A stretch of 64,000 nt of DNA from Icerya purchasi (taxonomy: Eukaryota; Arthropoda; Insecta; Hemiptera; Monophlebidae), in the NCBI GenBank assembly GCA_039619475.1, contig CM077115.1:134552172-134616171 (forward strand). Direction: 5' to 3'. The notes under the pieces were generated by a model that made no database searches, was not told the DNA's origin, and saw nothing but the letters and a program-made list of their open reading frames with translations. This document shows, in pieces, positions 31,891 to 42,106 of this stretch. Within the stretch, counting starts at the first letter, position 1, and each line of letters begins with the position of its first letter. Both the position numbers and the translations under genes were made by a program.

Positions 31891-32449
31891 TGTTGTAAAT
31901 AAACTAATTTAAAAAAAAAATATATATCTTTGTAAGTAAAATTCAAATAAAAAAAATATAAAACCGAAATAATTAAACTCGAATAGTTTTTACGCGATAT
32001 ATTCGAAAGTAGTCAGTCCCAAAAATAATTTGTAAAGACCCTCGATGCGCGCCGGGTCACAAAACAAAATATCGATACGGAGAAACAAAAACAAGAACTC
32101 ACGAAAACAACAAACAAATAATACCAAAACGACTTTTACTAAACGTTCACACAATTTAATTTACAAAATAGAAAACAGAAATGTCGCACCACATGCATAC
32201 ACATCTATGCGACCAAAACACGCACAAAGGCCGTCGCTAGTATCTCACACGCGCAACATCCACAACTACCTGCAGTAGACTGCCTGACCCAAACAAAAAA
32301 ATCGCCATGCCGTCTAAACAAAGACCGACGCCATCCCTTAGAAAAATGGCCGATCGTTTAGTGGCGCTAGTGCACGAATTTAATAACTAAAAATAATACG
32401 GAACATATTTATACACGAGTGAAGAAAATAAAAAATTTTATCGACAACA
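31891..32449 (-). mobile_element. Ty3/gypsy 3' LTR
   Basis: 559 bases beginning TGTTGTAAAT and ending CGACAACA, nearly identical to 47,859-48,417. Flanking CTCAC (31,886-31,890) matches CTCAC after the other LTR, a 5-bp target duplication typical of LTR elements. High identity of the two LTRs indicates a young insertion. Confidence 0.92.
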
Positions 32450-32834
32450 TTCTCGGCACATTCTGACCGCAAACGCCCTCGTTTGAATTTAAGGAGTAGA
32501 TCTTACATGGACGGTTAACAAGAATAATGGTTGGATTAGCTAAATGGAGATATAGAAAAGCGAACGAGAGAGTATCAGCTAAGGATCTAAATAATAGGGG
32601 AAAAGTGGAATCAAAACTTAACGATTAATTTTCGATATTAATACATGCTTGTAAACTAGACGGATAGACTCAATTCGCATGATAAAATGAACAATGAAAA
32701 AAAAGACACATTTTTAACAGAACGAAACAAAATTATACAACAGAAAACCTGAGAACATCCTGTTGCGGTTATGTAATGAAATCTTCATACCACTGTGGAA
32801 ACCGTCGAGTTCGTTCACTTCTTCGGGTGGCAGG
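32450..32834 (-). mobile_element. 3' end of the Ty3/gypsy internal region
   Basis: By position this is the end of the gypsy interior, just before its 3' LTR. A short frame (LPPEEVNELDGFHSG) could be the tail of the polyprotein. No complete domain is present. Confidence 0.5.
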
Positions 32835-33500
32835 TTAGTAGAGGTAAAAGGAGAGTTCAAACTCAAAGGATGCCGCCACCGTTGATTAAAGCCTTCGAGG
32901 GCCGTTTCCGGAGCATCTCGAACCACGGAACCGCATTCCATTTGATTGTCGATCCCTTAATTAATACACACACATGCAAATGTACGTGTATATACGTCTG
33001 CACACACATGTAAAAATCACCATCATCATCACTATTGTGGTAAATTCGTACGCGTGCCATCGCAAGTGACCTTGTACCTGTCAATCATTTGATTGTTGCA
33101 TGCCTTTACTTGTATGTAAATTACTGTTATTCGGTAGCGACTGGTTTTGGAGGATTACACATACACACACAATGATGTATATATGGTTATGAGCATCTGT
33201 ACACATATGTAAAATTAGTTATTATCATTATTGGATTTTGTTGTTATCAATATTATCAGTGGTCAGTCTGCAGGAATCACAGTAAAATACAGTTTTAGCC
33301 GTTCCAGTATTTCTAGAAATCGCGAAGATTTTCGTTCGATCAGTTGCGTAAAACTTTTCTTTGTCCGATACATTATGTACGGTGGGGTAAGTCTATCTCA
33401 CACGTCGCAAAAGCGAAAATGCTTCTCTCATAGCGCTACACATAAATGCTAACGCAACCGTTGAAACCGGATCTTAACATTCTTATAATTTCTATTCCAG
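32835..33500. repeat. Direct repeat 1 flanking the second polinton block
   Basis: About 660 bases repeated at 36,640-37,311 in the same orientation. Shared blocks include AACTCAAAGGATGCCGCCAC, ACACACACATGCAAATGTAC, TCACCATCATCATCAC and CCGGATCTTAACATTCTTAT. There are several small indels and substitutions between them. No coding potential is supported. Confidence 0.88.
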
Positions 33501-33841
33501 TCTATGTCATATTGTAGATCCACACCCTACATGTACACACTAACACAAAAACACACTCATACTCAAAGTCCTTGACTACTTTATCCGTATACACATATGT
33601 AATCAAGTTCTTTCGACGGAACAACATTTTTTTCTGATGTAACATTTCCACTGCCATACCCGATTTAAAGGTAGTCAATGAGACAGATCATTGAATAGAT
33701 TTATTCGATCGCTCAATATTAATTTCTCGTCAAACACATACACGTTCTCTAAGCAGTGTTCATCACGAGTTTTTAAGATTTTAATAACTCTTTTTTTTTT
33801 AATTTTTTCGTCTTTATAAAAATTGTTTCATCATATTCATC
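33501..33841. other. Intergenic region upstream of the 275-residue ORF
   Basis: About 340 bases of AT-rich DNA between direct repeat 1 and the next gene. No gene is seen. A poly-T run ends 50 bases before the ATG. Confidence 0.4.
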
Positions 33842-34669
33842 ATGAATACCGATACCGTTGTCGCAAACGATTCGAAACCACTAAATACTGCAGAATTTAT
33901 TCAACATTTTTTCGAATATGGTAATGACGATGTTGCGCAGAGTGGTTTTCCAGATACACATATGCCACCACCACCACCACCACCGATAATATCACAAAAC
34001 CCAGAAAATTCACAAGAGGTAGAAAATTCATCACATACTCAATTCTGGCAATATTTACATTCGCCACCGTTAACGCAAATTCCACTACCAGCACCATCTG
34101 AAGATATCAGTCCGTCAAAGGTCGAACTTCCGAGAGAAATAATCAATCGACGTGCTGTAATCTACTTAAAACATATGAATGATACGGAAAATAAAAATAG
34201 TTTTTTGTTCGCCATTCTGGCGAAGTTTACGAAAAATCCGTTCTCGATGTGGCAATATAATTTATTACAGAATGTGTACGATTTCAATTTCATACGATTA
34301 CCTGTACGCTCACTGGCAGATATTGAAACCTTCGAACGAACGAATGGTGTATCTATTAACTTATACAAATTAATAGAAAACGATGGAGCCGATGCTGAAA
34401 TGTGCAAATATAAAATTAAAGTCGTTTATGCATTCCGCAAAAACCATAGCATTTTAAATCACCGTAATCATACAAATATGTTGTACTGGGGTTCGAATGG
34501 TAATTTCCAGTTTGCCTGGATTAAAAAATTTAGTCAACTCATACGAATTCAATCGCCGAATGCTAAATTCTCGTGCTGGGGATGTCTGGATTCAATGAAA
34601 GACGAATTCGAACATAACAACAATCATCGTTGCGACGCGATCAGTTGGCGTAACATGCATTTTATGTAA
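33842..34669 (+). CDS. Stand-alone relative of the polinton polymerase N-terminal domain
   Basis: An intact 275-residue ORF from ATG 33,842. Residues 1-100 are Pro/Ser-rich and disordered-looking, including MPPPPPPP. Residues 104-264 parallel, in order, the region before Exo I in both polymerases of this window: FLFAILAKF against FKYAILAQF; FNFIRLPVRSLADIETFERTNGVSIN against GFSFPTPLSDINIFERANPSASVN; then a CWGCLDSMKDEFEH...C zinc-like motif against CHRCLSHTQNEGRYLEH...C. The polymerase catalytic domains are absent. It might act as an accessory DNA- or protein-binding factor. It lies in the second polinton block, convergent with the coiled-coil gene. The similarity is by eye; function is inferred. 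Confidence 0.6.
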   Translation: MNTDTVVANDSKPLNTAEFIQHFFEYGNDDVAQSGFPDTHMPPPPPPPIISQNPENSQEVENSSHTQFWQYLHSPPLTQIPLPAPSEDISPSKVELPREIINRRAVIYLKHMNDTENKNSFLFAILAKFTKNPFSMWQYNLLQNVYDFNFIRLPVRSLADIETFERTNGVSINLYKLIENDGADAEMCKYKIKVVYAFRKNHSILNHRNHTNMLYWGSNGNFQFAWIKKFSQLIRIQSPNAKFSCWGCLDSMKDEFEHNNNHRCDAISWRNMHFM

Positions 34670-34846
34670 ACTATTAAAAAAATAAAGAAGTACATTTTTT
34701 TCTTTTTCACATATTTTTTTATTTTTCAAAAAAACTTTTACAATGTTTTCTTTCGAAATATATAACGCATGTAAACTTTATTACATTATAATATATAATA
34801 ATAAATAGTTTCATATATTTACATTTCTTATTTCATAAACTTAAAA

Positions 34847-35734
34847 TTATTTTAAAATTTTCGATTTTACTATAGTTGATAATATATTCCCAACTCCAGT
34901 CTGTATTAAAGCCTCTTGATCCTTACGTTGAATAGTTGAGTTAATATCATGTAACTGTTCAGTTAAATTATCAGTTTTTACAGCTAATTGAACCGTATCT
35001 ACGGCACGATGTACTTTTTCCCTTTTAATTTCTTCACGAACTTTATCAATCATCTCCATAAAATGCTTTTCAATTTCTTCACGTTGTTTATCAATTATTT
35101 CCTTAAAACGTTTTTCTATTTCTTCTTTTTGTTTATCCATTATTTCCTTAGTAATATATTTATCCAACAATACAGTCACTTTTCCATTTAACTCATTTAT
35201 TAAACCTCCAAATATTTGAATTGTACTTTTCACATCATTTTCATGTTTTGAAACACGCATAGATAACGATGAAGAATCACTCGAAACCGTATTTAATTTA
35301 TCCGTTAGTTTTTTGATTTGTTCTTCATACATTGATAACTTAAATATTGTATCATCCTTAAATTTTAACACATCTTCACTCAACATATCAATACTGATCT
35401 TATGAATCCCGATTTTCGAAATATTATCGCTAATTTTATCATCTAAATCTTTATGCAAAAACATAATTCGAGCGTGTAATGCAACATTTTGTTCCATAAC
35501 AAACGAATTCAATTGCTGAACTTTTTCGTGTATTTCATGTATTTCCGCAGCTGTGAGAGTTTTTATCTGTTTGTAAGATACAACTTCAGACTCTGAAGGT
35601 TCTCGATAGATCGTACTAACATTTAATAATCGTTTTCCTTTAAAGTTATAATTTCCACTAGAATCTAATTCAATCGTTGTTGGTGCTCCAGAACCACCTT
35701 CTGGCATATATTTACCACTCTTATGAAGTGGCAT
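34847..35734 (-). CDS. Coiled-coil, fibre-like virion protein of the second polinton
   Basis: An intact 295-residue ORF from the ATG at 35,732-35,734. The N-terminal 65 residues contain a LDSSGNYNFKGKRLLNV segment followed by SESEVVSYKQIKTL. This layout, a short strand with G-K-R-L-x-N-V and then a V-x-x-K motif leading into a coiled coil, is familiar from phage and viral fibre proteins. The rest is long coiled coil, with a repeat near 195-240 (KEEIEKRFKEIIDKQ, REEIEKHFMEMIDKV). There is no signal peptide. It lies 11 bases downstream of the integrase frame on the same strand, suggesting joint expression. Role as a capsid spike or fibre is inferred. Confidence 0.55.
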   Translation of the reverse strand: MPLHKSGKYMPEGGSGAPTTIELDSSGNYNFKGKRLLNVSTIYREPSESEVVSYKQIKTLTAAEIHEIHEKVQQLNSFVMEQNVALHARIMFLHKDLDDKISDNISKIGIHKISIDMLSEDVLKFKDDTIFKLSMYEEQIKKLTDKLNTVSSDSSSLSMRVSKHENDVKSTIQIFGGLINELNGKVTVLLDKYITKEIMDKQKEEIEKRFKEIIDKQREEIEKHFMEMIDKVREEIKREKVHRAVDTVQLAVKTDNLTEQLHDINSTIQRKDQEALIQTGVGNILSTIVKSKILK

Positions 35735-35745
35735 TATGTAGTCTG

Positions 35746-36684
35746 CTAAATATTTACTAAAACTTTATTATCGATCCAGGAATTTTCCGAACTCGGGAAT
35801 CCTAACCACTTAACTAATGATTTTCCACCTCGTCGTTGAATAACACGTTCAATTAAATATACGTCAGGATAGGATGTTTTTTGTAATTCTTCAGCATAAA
35901 AAGTACCAACTAACAATTTACCAGTTCTATCTTTTAATGTATATGTCGTAGGGAAAGTAGAATTCACCGTATTTATAGTAAATAATTCACCGGTCCAGTT
36001 AGGAGTATAACCTTTTTCCAATAATGTTTTAACTTTACTAATACGAACTATATCACCAACTTTAAATTTTTTCGATCCGCTCGGGGTAGAGAAGCGATCG
36101 GTTGCTTTACTACATTCCCTCGCTATATTTTCAACAACTTGTCTTTCAACATTCTTATTTACATCGGTAGGTGCAAATTTTATTGTGCGATGTATTTTTG
36201 TATTATATTTTCAGGTAAGTTCAGGTAAAACTTGTAACCAGCGTTTATTACGATTAGCGGTAAATTCTTTCCATATCCAATTCTTTATTGTTCGATTAAA
36301 ACGTTCTACAATACTCGCTTTAAGCGGCGAATGAGTACTATATAAATTAATATTATATCGATTTAAAACAGCTCGTACTTGTGGATTATAAAATTCAGTA
36401 CCCTGATCTGTTTGCAAATGTTTAGGAGGTTCAATACCTCTTTCAGTTAAAATTTTTTCGAATGCTTTAGCAATTATTGGACCGCTTTTTTTCTTTATAG
36501 GTATGGTCCATGCAAATTTAGAAAATGTATTTATTACAGCTAATATAAATTTATTCCCTCGATTGAATCGTGTGTATTGTGTCATATCGATCAAGTCAGC
36601 TTGCCATAAATCGTTCAATCCGAAAATCTGTACACATCGTGAGTAGAGGGAAAACACCGATTCTAACTCAAAGGATGCCGCCAC
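35746..36684 (-). pseudogene. Polinton retroviral-type integrase with chromodomain, N-terminus lost and one in-frame TGA
   Basis: The rve catalytic core is seen at 36,640-36,211: DLWQADLIDM, then QTDQGTEFYN and ASIVERFNRTIK supply the D,D,E residues. TGA at 36,211-36,213 interrupts it, and the same frame then continues through a KIHRTIKFAP segment and an SH3-like part (KFKVGDIVRISK) to a chromodomain-like end (YLIERVIQRRGGKSLVKWLGF) stopping at 35,746. The N-terminal zinc domain is missing because direct repeat 2 begins at about 36,640. Integrases of this type insert polintons and make 5-6 bp target duplications. This copy is dead. Confidence 0.9.
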
Positions 36685-37311
36685 GGTTGATTAAGGCCTT
36701 CCAGAGCCGTTTCCGGAGCGTCTCGGACCGCGGAACCGCATTCCATTTGATTGTCGATCCCTTAATTAATACACACACATGCAAATGTACGTGTATATAC
36801 GTCTGCACACACATGTAAAAATCACCATCATCATCACCATCGCGGTAAATTCGTACACGTGCCATCGCAAGTGACCTTGTACCTGTCAATCAATTGGTCG
36901 ATGCATGCCTTTGCTTGTACGTAAATTACTGTTATTGGGTAGCAACTAGTTTTGGAGGATTACGCACACACACACACACAATGATGTATATACGGTTACG
37001 AGCGTTCGTAACATATGTAAAATTAGTTATTATCATTATTGATTTTCGTTGTTATCAATATTATCAGTGGTCAGTCTGCAGGAATCGCGGTAAAATACAG
37101 GTTTTCACCGTTCCGGTATTTCTAGGAATCGCGAAGATTTTCGTTCGGTCAGTTGCATAAAACTTTTCTTTGTCCGATACATTATGTACGGGGGCGTAAG
37201 TCTCTATCTCACACATCGCAAAAGCGAAAATGCTTCTATCATAGCGCTACACGTAAATGCTAACGCAACCGTTGAAACCGGATCTTAACATTCTTATACT
37301 TTCTATACTAG
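36640..37311. repeat. Direct repeat 2
   Basis: Second copy of the repeat at 32,835-33,500, same orientation, offset about 3.8 kb. It truncates the integrase and ends near CTTTCTATACTAG. Confidence 0.88.
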
Positions 37312-38449
37312 TATGAATTTTCAAAATAAATACAAGTATATTTTATTTTTTACAGCTCTAAAAAATTCTCTGTCATTACCAGTACATCGTAAATTTATAA
37401 ATCTTTTTGTAATTCTTCTTTTTTTATTATTTATTTATTTACCTCCGAACACATAACAATCGTGAACAATAACGATACAAAGTATACGTCGCTGCTATCA
37501 TATTATTTATTTTTTAATAACTGATTTACATTCCTGCTTTAATTTTTTTATTTAAAAAAATATTCGATTGAATGATTAATTAAATGTCGTAATGATAATA
37601 AAAATTACTGTTTTCTTACGAGTAATATCGAATTTAATTCTCAGTGAGTGTTGAAAACGCTCGAATCTTATTATCAAGAATCTAAAATTTCGAAGGAAAT
37701 TTCCGTATCGCAACCCCTTCATACATTTTTTATTTTCTATGTTTACATTTGTAAATTTTCTATCGCGCGTATATTTTCGAAATATGTAGAGCCATCTATG
37801 AACAGTCTACAACATTATTGAGAAAAGGTGTAGATACATATCGGTACGGTATTGTTGGAGGATCTATGTGTGTGTGCGTACGTGTAAATGGTCAAAGTGT
37901 TAATTCATAGTAGCATTTGTACCACGATAACCGGTACATGTCAGGGATAACATGTATGTATTCTGTTATAACAGGACTTTACAGCGGAGACTGTTATGAA
38001 TATCCGTGAATATCCATTGTCATTATGAAAAATTAGTTTAAGACCGTTAAAATACTTTACACAGATACCAGAATATGTATTTACACATTCGATACCTGCG
38101 ATAAAACAACTGACAAAAATGCCGTTCGGCTAATGGACCGCGCAGGCTAGCGATATATTGCGGAAATCACCGTTTAAAATCAACCTTTTAAATGTCACGA
38201 TGGATAATTAATTAAGCAACCGCAACATTGTGTTGAACCGCGAAATGGGAAAAACGGTAAAAACATACCTAATGAGGTGACCAAATCACTACCGGCAATA
38301 GAAATATGGAAACGTGCTAGCTGTCCAAATACTCGAAAATGTTCGAATAAATGACATTTCAACAATGTATCTAAATCTACCATTGAAAACCTCTTTAGTT
38401 TAAACACATAATAATAATAATAATAATGAAATCGCGGAGATGAAGGTAT
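37312..38449. other. Non-coding AT-rich region of the second polinton block
   Basis: No gene is supported. A 70-codon minus-strand frame at 38,195-38,407 ends in sequence with a possible splice donor but has no recognisable domain. Confidence 0.4.
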
Positions 38450-40440
38450 AGAGCATTTGAGAATTTGAGCATGACGATCAGTTGAAAACTTAAAGTCTTC
38501 AAGTGTTCATCATTTCGCTTCTCTCGGAGTATTTAAAATTTTCAAAGTTTTCTTTTTATATTTTCCATTCTGGTCATCGATCAACATATTTATTTCGGTA
38601 AGTAATATAACACATTTAAATTTTATTTAACTATTCTTTTTAATTGCTTCATTCTTATGTACATGCATGTAATTATTCTTTGGAATTATTCCATTCATTT
38701 TTGTTTAGTCCTTCAGATAAATTTTACGCACTTCGAAATTTAGCGCGATTTATTCATTTCTTATTTTTTGATATAAGATCATAATTATTCTTTTGAATTA
38801 TTCCATTTATTCGTCATTTTAATAAGTTTTAGAATTCACAAAAATGATTCAGATATTTCATTACGCATTACGAAAATTTTTTATTTCTCAAATATTCCAA
38901 AAGATTTCTCTTACCTTACATTATTCACTGTTTAATGCAGTACACTGCTCAATGTCTGTTTTTTTTTTTTTTTTTTTTCATTCAATACTCGTAAAAATTT
39001 GCTTTTCTTTTCTTAGACCCCATAACATATTTTTAATTACGTAATTTTTATAATAGATTTTACAGATGTATATAGCGGAGAATTTTTGCAAAGACGAGTA
39101 CGGTATTAATTTTAATATATATACTGGTATTATTTACTTCACTTGATTGATTCATATAATAAAATGGATTTTTCATGTCAAAAATATTAGAATTGGAACA
39201 TATCTATTTTCTTACGTCTTATAATATCTCTCGAAATTGTATTTAATTATTTCTATTTTCACAAATTAGTGATAGATATGATAAAAGGAATAAATATTCT
39301 TTACTAATTTTTCATGATATCTTTACCCATGATTTAAAATTATATAAGGATACACCCAACATATTTCTTCCTCAAACTAGTTAATAGCTTTTTATTTATT
39401 ACTATTAATATTTAAATTTAGAAGTTGTGATGTAAAATACTATGTTAATTCTCCATATAAATATATTTTTATGTAGTATATCCTGATATACCATTGGCGA
39501 TTGTTTTTCAATTAACAAAAACGGGGGGAGCCGTACATTTTTGAACAGAATATCACCGATTCCGAAAAAGGGGAAATATATATCGGTAAGTAAACGTTCT
39601 CATTTTTTTATTTTTCCTCAACTGTTATTCATAAAGATTCTTTCAGTATTATTAATTCAAACACTTTTCATTCCACATTATTTAAAGTATATATTCACAG
39701 ATTTTATATTATACACCATTTACTCATATTTCTCAATATTCTCACTAAATTTTTACTTATTACCCTATTCCTCAGATGATATATTTAGGATTGAACTATA
39801 ATTCACATATTATTCATGTATTATTTGTATATTACTTTTTATTGAATGATTTACCATGCAATTCATCAAAAAGAAAATTGTTTTTCGTATATTATTATTG
39901 AAATTTAAAAAAAAAAAAAAGAGATATTACCCCATATGGGGTTATTTAGAAACTATTAGAAATTTTTAATTTACAGTCCACACACACGAAAATTATTTAG
40001 AAACTATTAGAAATTTTTAATTTACATTCCACACACATGGAAATTATTTTGAAACTGATAAAAATTGAATTATTATTTTACCCATCTACACATGTATGTA
40101 ATTATTTTGAAATGGATAGAAACATTTATACTTTCGTAACATTATTATTTTAATTTTTGCTATATTCCGATGTTGAATTATTCCACATATTTTGAAGCTA
40201 TTGAACATTTTTATTTAATCATTTATATGCGAAGTTATTTATTTTGAATATGATAGATATTTTATTGTGTTATTTTTTCTTTTTTTCATTATACTAATCT
40301 TATCTTTTAATTTGTTTCTTTAACTGGAATTGTTGATCGGACATGGAGCAGTTTTAAAACGATTTAACCACCAGAAAAATACTGAAAAAAGCCATTGAAG
40401 AATTCAATTTTCCAGATCTTTTCTATTTTCAGTAAGTACT
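38450..40440 (+). other. Possible small exons of a plus-strand transcript
   Basis: Three strong splice-donor matches lie in plus orientation: TTTCG/GTAAGTAATA at about 38,599, TATATCG/GTAAGTAAA at about 39,588 and TTTTCA/GTAAGTACT at about 40,434. Each follows a 90-120 base stretch less AT-rich than its surroundings, and pyrimidine tracts with AG precede the second (TTTTTATGTAG at about 39,474). The exon-like pieces have no shared reading frame, so an untranslated leader for the polymerase gene downstream or a non-coding RNA is possible. This rests on splice-site appearance only. Confidence 0.25.
39942..40095. repeat. Tandem repeat of period 51, three copies
   Basis: Copies begin TTATTTAGAAACTATTAG at 39,942 and 39,993 and TTATTTTGAAACTGATA at 40,044, each followed by a TTTACA(G/T)TCCACACACA-type end. 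Confidence 0.8.
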
Positions 40441-40919
40441 TGAAATATTTTATACTTATACATAGCATATATCACATTTGAAGTCTACAAAAAAAAAAAA
40501 AAAACAATCAGTAATTATTATTTTCGTGCTTTTTCCATTACATTTTCATAAAGAAAAAAAATATTTACGAACCATTTCATTTTATGTTTCTGTTTTAATG
40601 TATATTACACACTTCATTCAATACAAGTGTCTTAATCTATTACATTTCACACATTATTCGATAATTTATCTTTTTTATTTCATTCAAAGTAATCTTTTAC
40701 ATGCTTCTTCTTTTTGATTATTACGATTCATATTGAAAAAAACCTCCATTCTTGCAAATCATTATTTAAAATTTCAAATGTGGTATATTTTTATTTGTCT
40801 CCATGTGTATTCTAAAATAAACGAAAACTGTGTTGTGTACTTTTTTCTATGTATATATTTACAATGTTGAATTCTATGAATGTATATTTATTTATTAAAT
40901 TTTTTGAAATGTACAACTG

Positions 40920-41640
40920 ATTATGTCGAATTTAAAAAATTACAAGTTCACATGGCATATTCATTCAAAAACTGTATCTTTTGGGAAAGTTTTAATACTC
41001 GAAATAAATGTAAACAAATGTGATATTTCTATATACATGTGAATGATCTATATTTCTTTATTATTTACAACGGTAAAATTATTATTTATTCAAAAACATA
41101 TTTTTCAGAGAAAATTTTTAATACCCGAAATAAATGTAAACAAATGTGGTATTTCTATATAAACGTGAACAATCTATATTTCGTCATTATTTACAATGGA
41201 AAAATTATTATTTATTTAAAAACACATTCTTTAGAGAAAATTTTTAATACTCGAAATAAATGTAAACAAATATGATATTTCTATATACACATGAACGATC
41301 TATATTTCGTCATTATTTATAATGGAAAATTATTATTTATTTAAAAACACAATTTTTAGAGAAAATTTTTAATACTCGAAATAAATTTAAGCAAATGTGA
41401 TATTTCTATATACACATGAATGATCTATATTTCGTCATTATTTACTATTGAAAAAATATTATTTATTCAAAAACACAATTTTTTGGAGAAAATTTTTAAT
41501 ACTGGAAATAAATGTAGGCAAATAGTATATTTCTATATACATGTGAACGATCTATATTTTGTCATTATTTACTATTGAAAAAATATTATTTATTCAAAAC
41601 ATATTAGAAAAATGTTTAATACTTAAAAATATGATTTTTT
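40920..41640. repeat. Minisatellite of period about 126, five to six copies
   Basis: The phrase GATCTATATTTCGTC or a close variant starts at 41,044, 41,170, 41,297, 41,422 and 41,549, and a diverged form at 41,697. Each copy also has TAATACTCGAAATAAATGTA and TATTTCTATATACA. It lies 0.5 kb upstream of the second polymerase gene. Confidence 0.9.
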
Positions 41641-42007
41641 CTTTTTCTTTTTGGAAATGTATATGAATAATGAACACATTTCCATATGCACATAAGTGAT
41701 TTATATTTTGCTGACATTTACATCTGAAAAATTATTCTTTTATTCACTCAAAATTATATTCTTCATAAAATTTTTTAATATTATTCAAAAATATATTTTA
41801 TCTTTAAATTAAAAATAGAAATACTAGGTAATGCTTTATGATGAATATATGTCATATTATTTTGTGTTATTATGTGTAATATGTTATGTTGTTATATATG
41901 TAATCCATCAATGTCTTTTAAAAGAGATTTTACATACCTACTATCAGTCTATATATTTGAGATCTTTTAAAATGACTGTAATTACCACTCAGAAAAACAT
42001 AAAATTC

Positions 42008-42020
42008 AAGTATAAATACC
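42008..42020 (+). promoter_or_regulatory. TATA box candidate for polymerase copy 2
   Basis: AAGTATAAATACC lies about 90 bases before the ATG at 42,107. The core TATAAATAC is identical to that before polymerase copy 1 and in the ATPase/PLA2 intergenic region. Confidence 0.45.
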
Positions 42021-42106
42021 CTTTACAATAACCAATGACTGCTAGTATAATTGTAATTGTTTCACTGTTTTGATATAGAGTCTTGTGTTTAAAAAATTAA
42101 AAAAAA

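Noticed and set aside
32835..37311. Direct repeats taken as the terminal repeats of the second polinton
   Set aside because: Polinton termini are inverted. These are in the same orientation, and polymerase copy 2 lies outside them.
38195..38407. 70-codon minus-strand ORF
   Set aside because: No domain, no second copy and no clear regulatory signal. It was kept only as a remark.
39942..41640. CRISPR-like array
   Set aside because: The repeats are head-to-tail tandem copies without unique spacers, in a eukaryotic genome.
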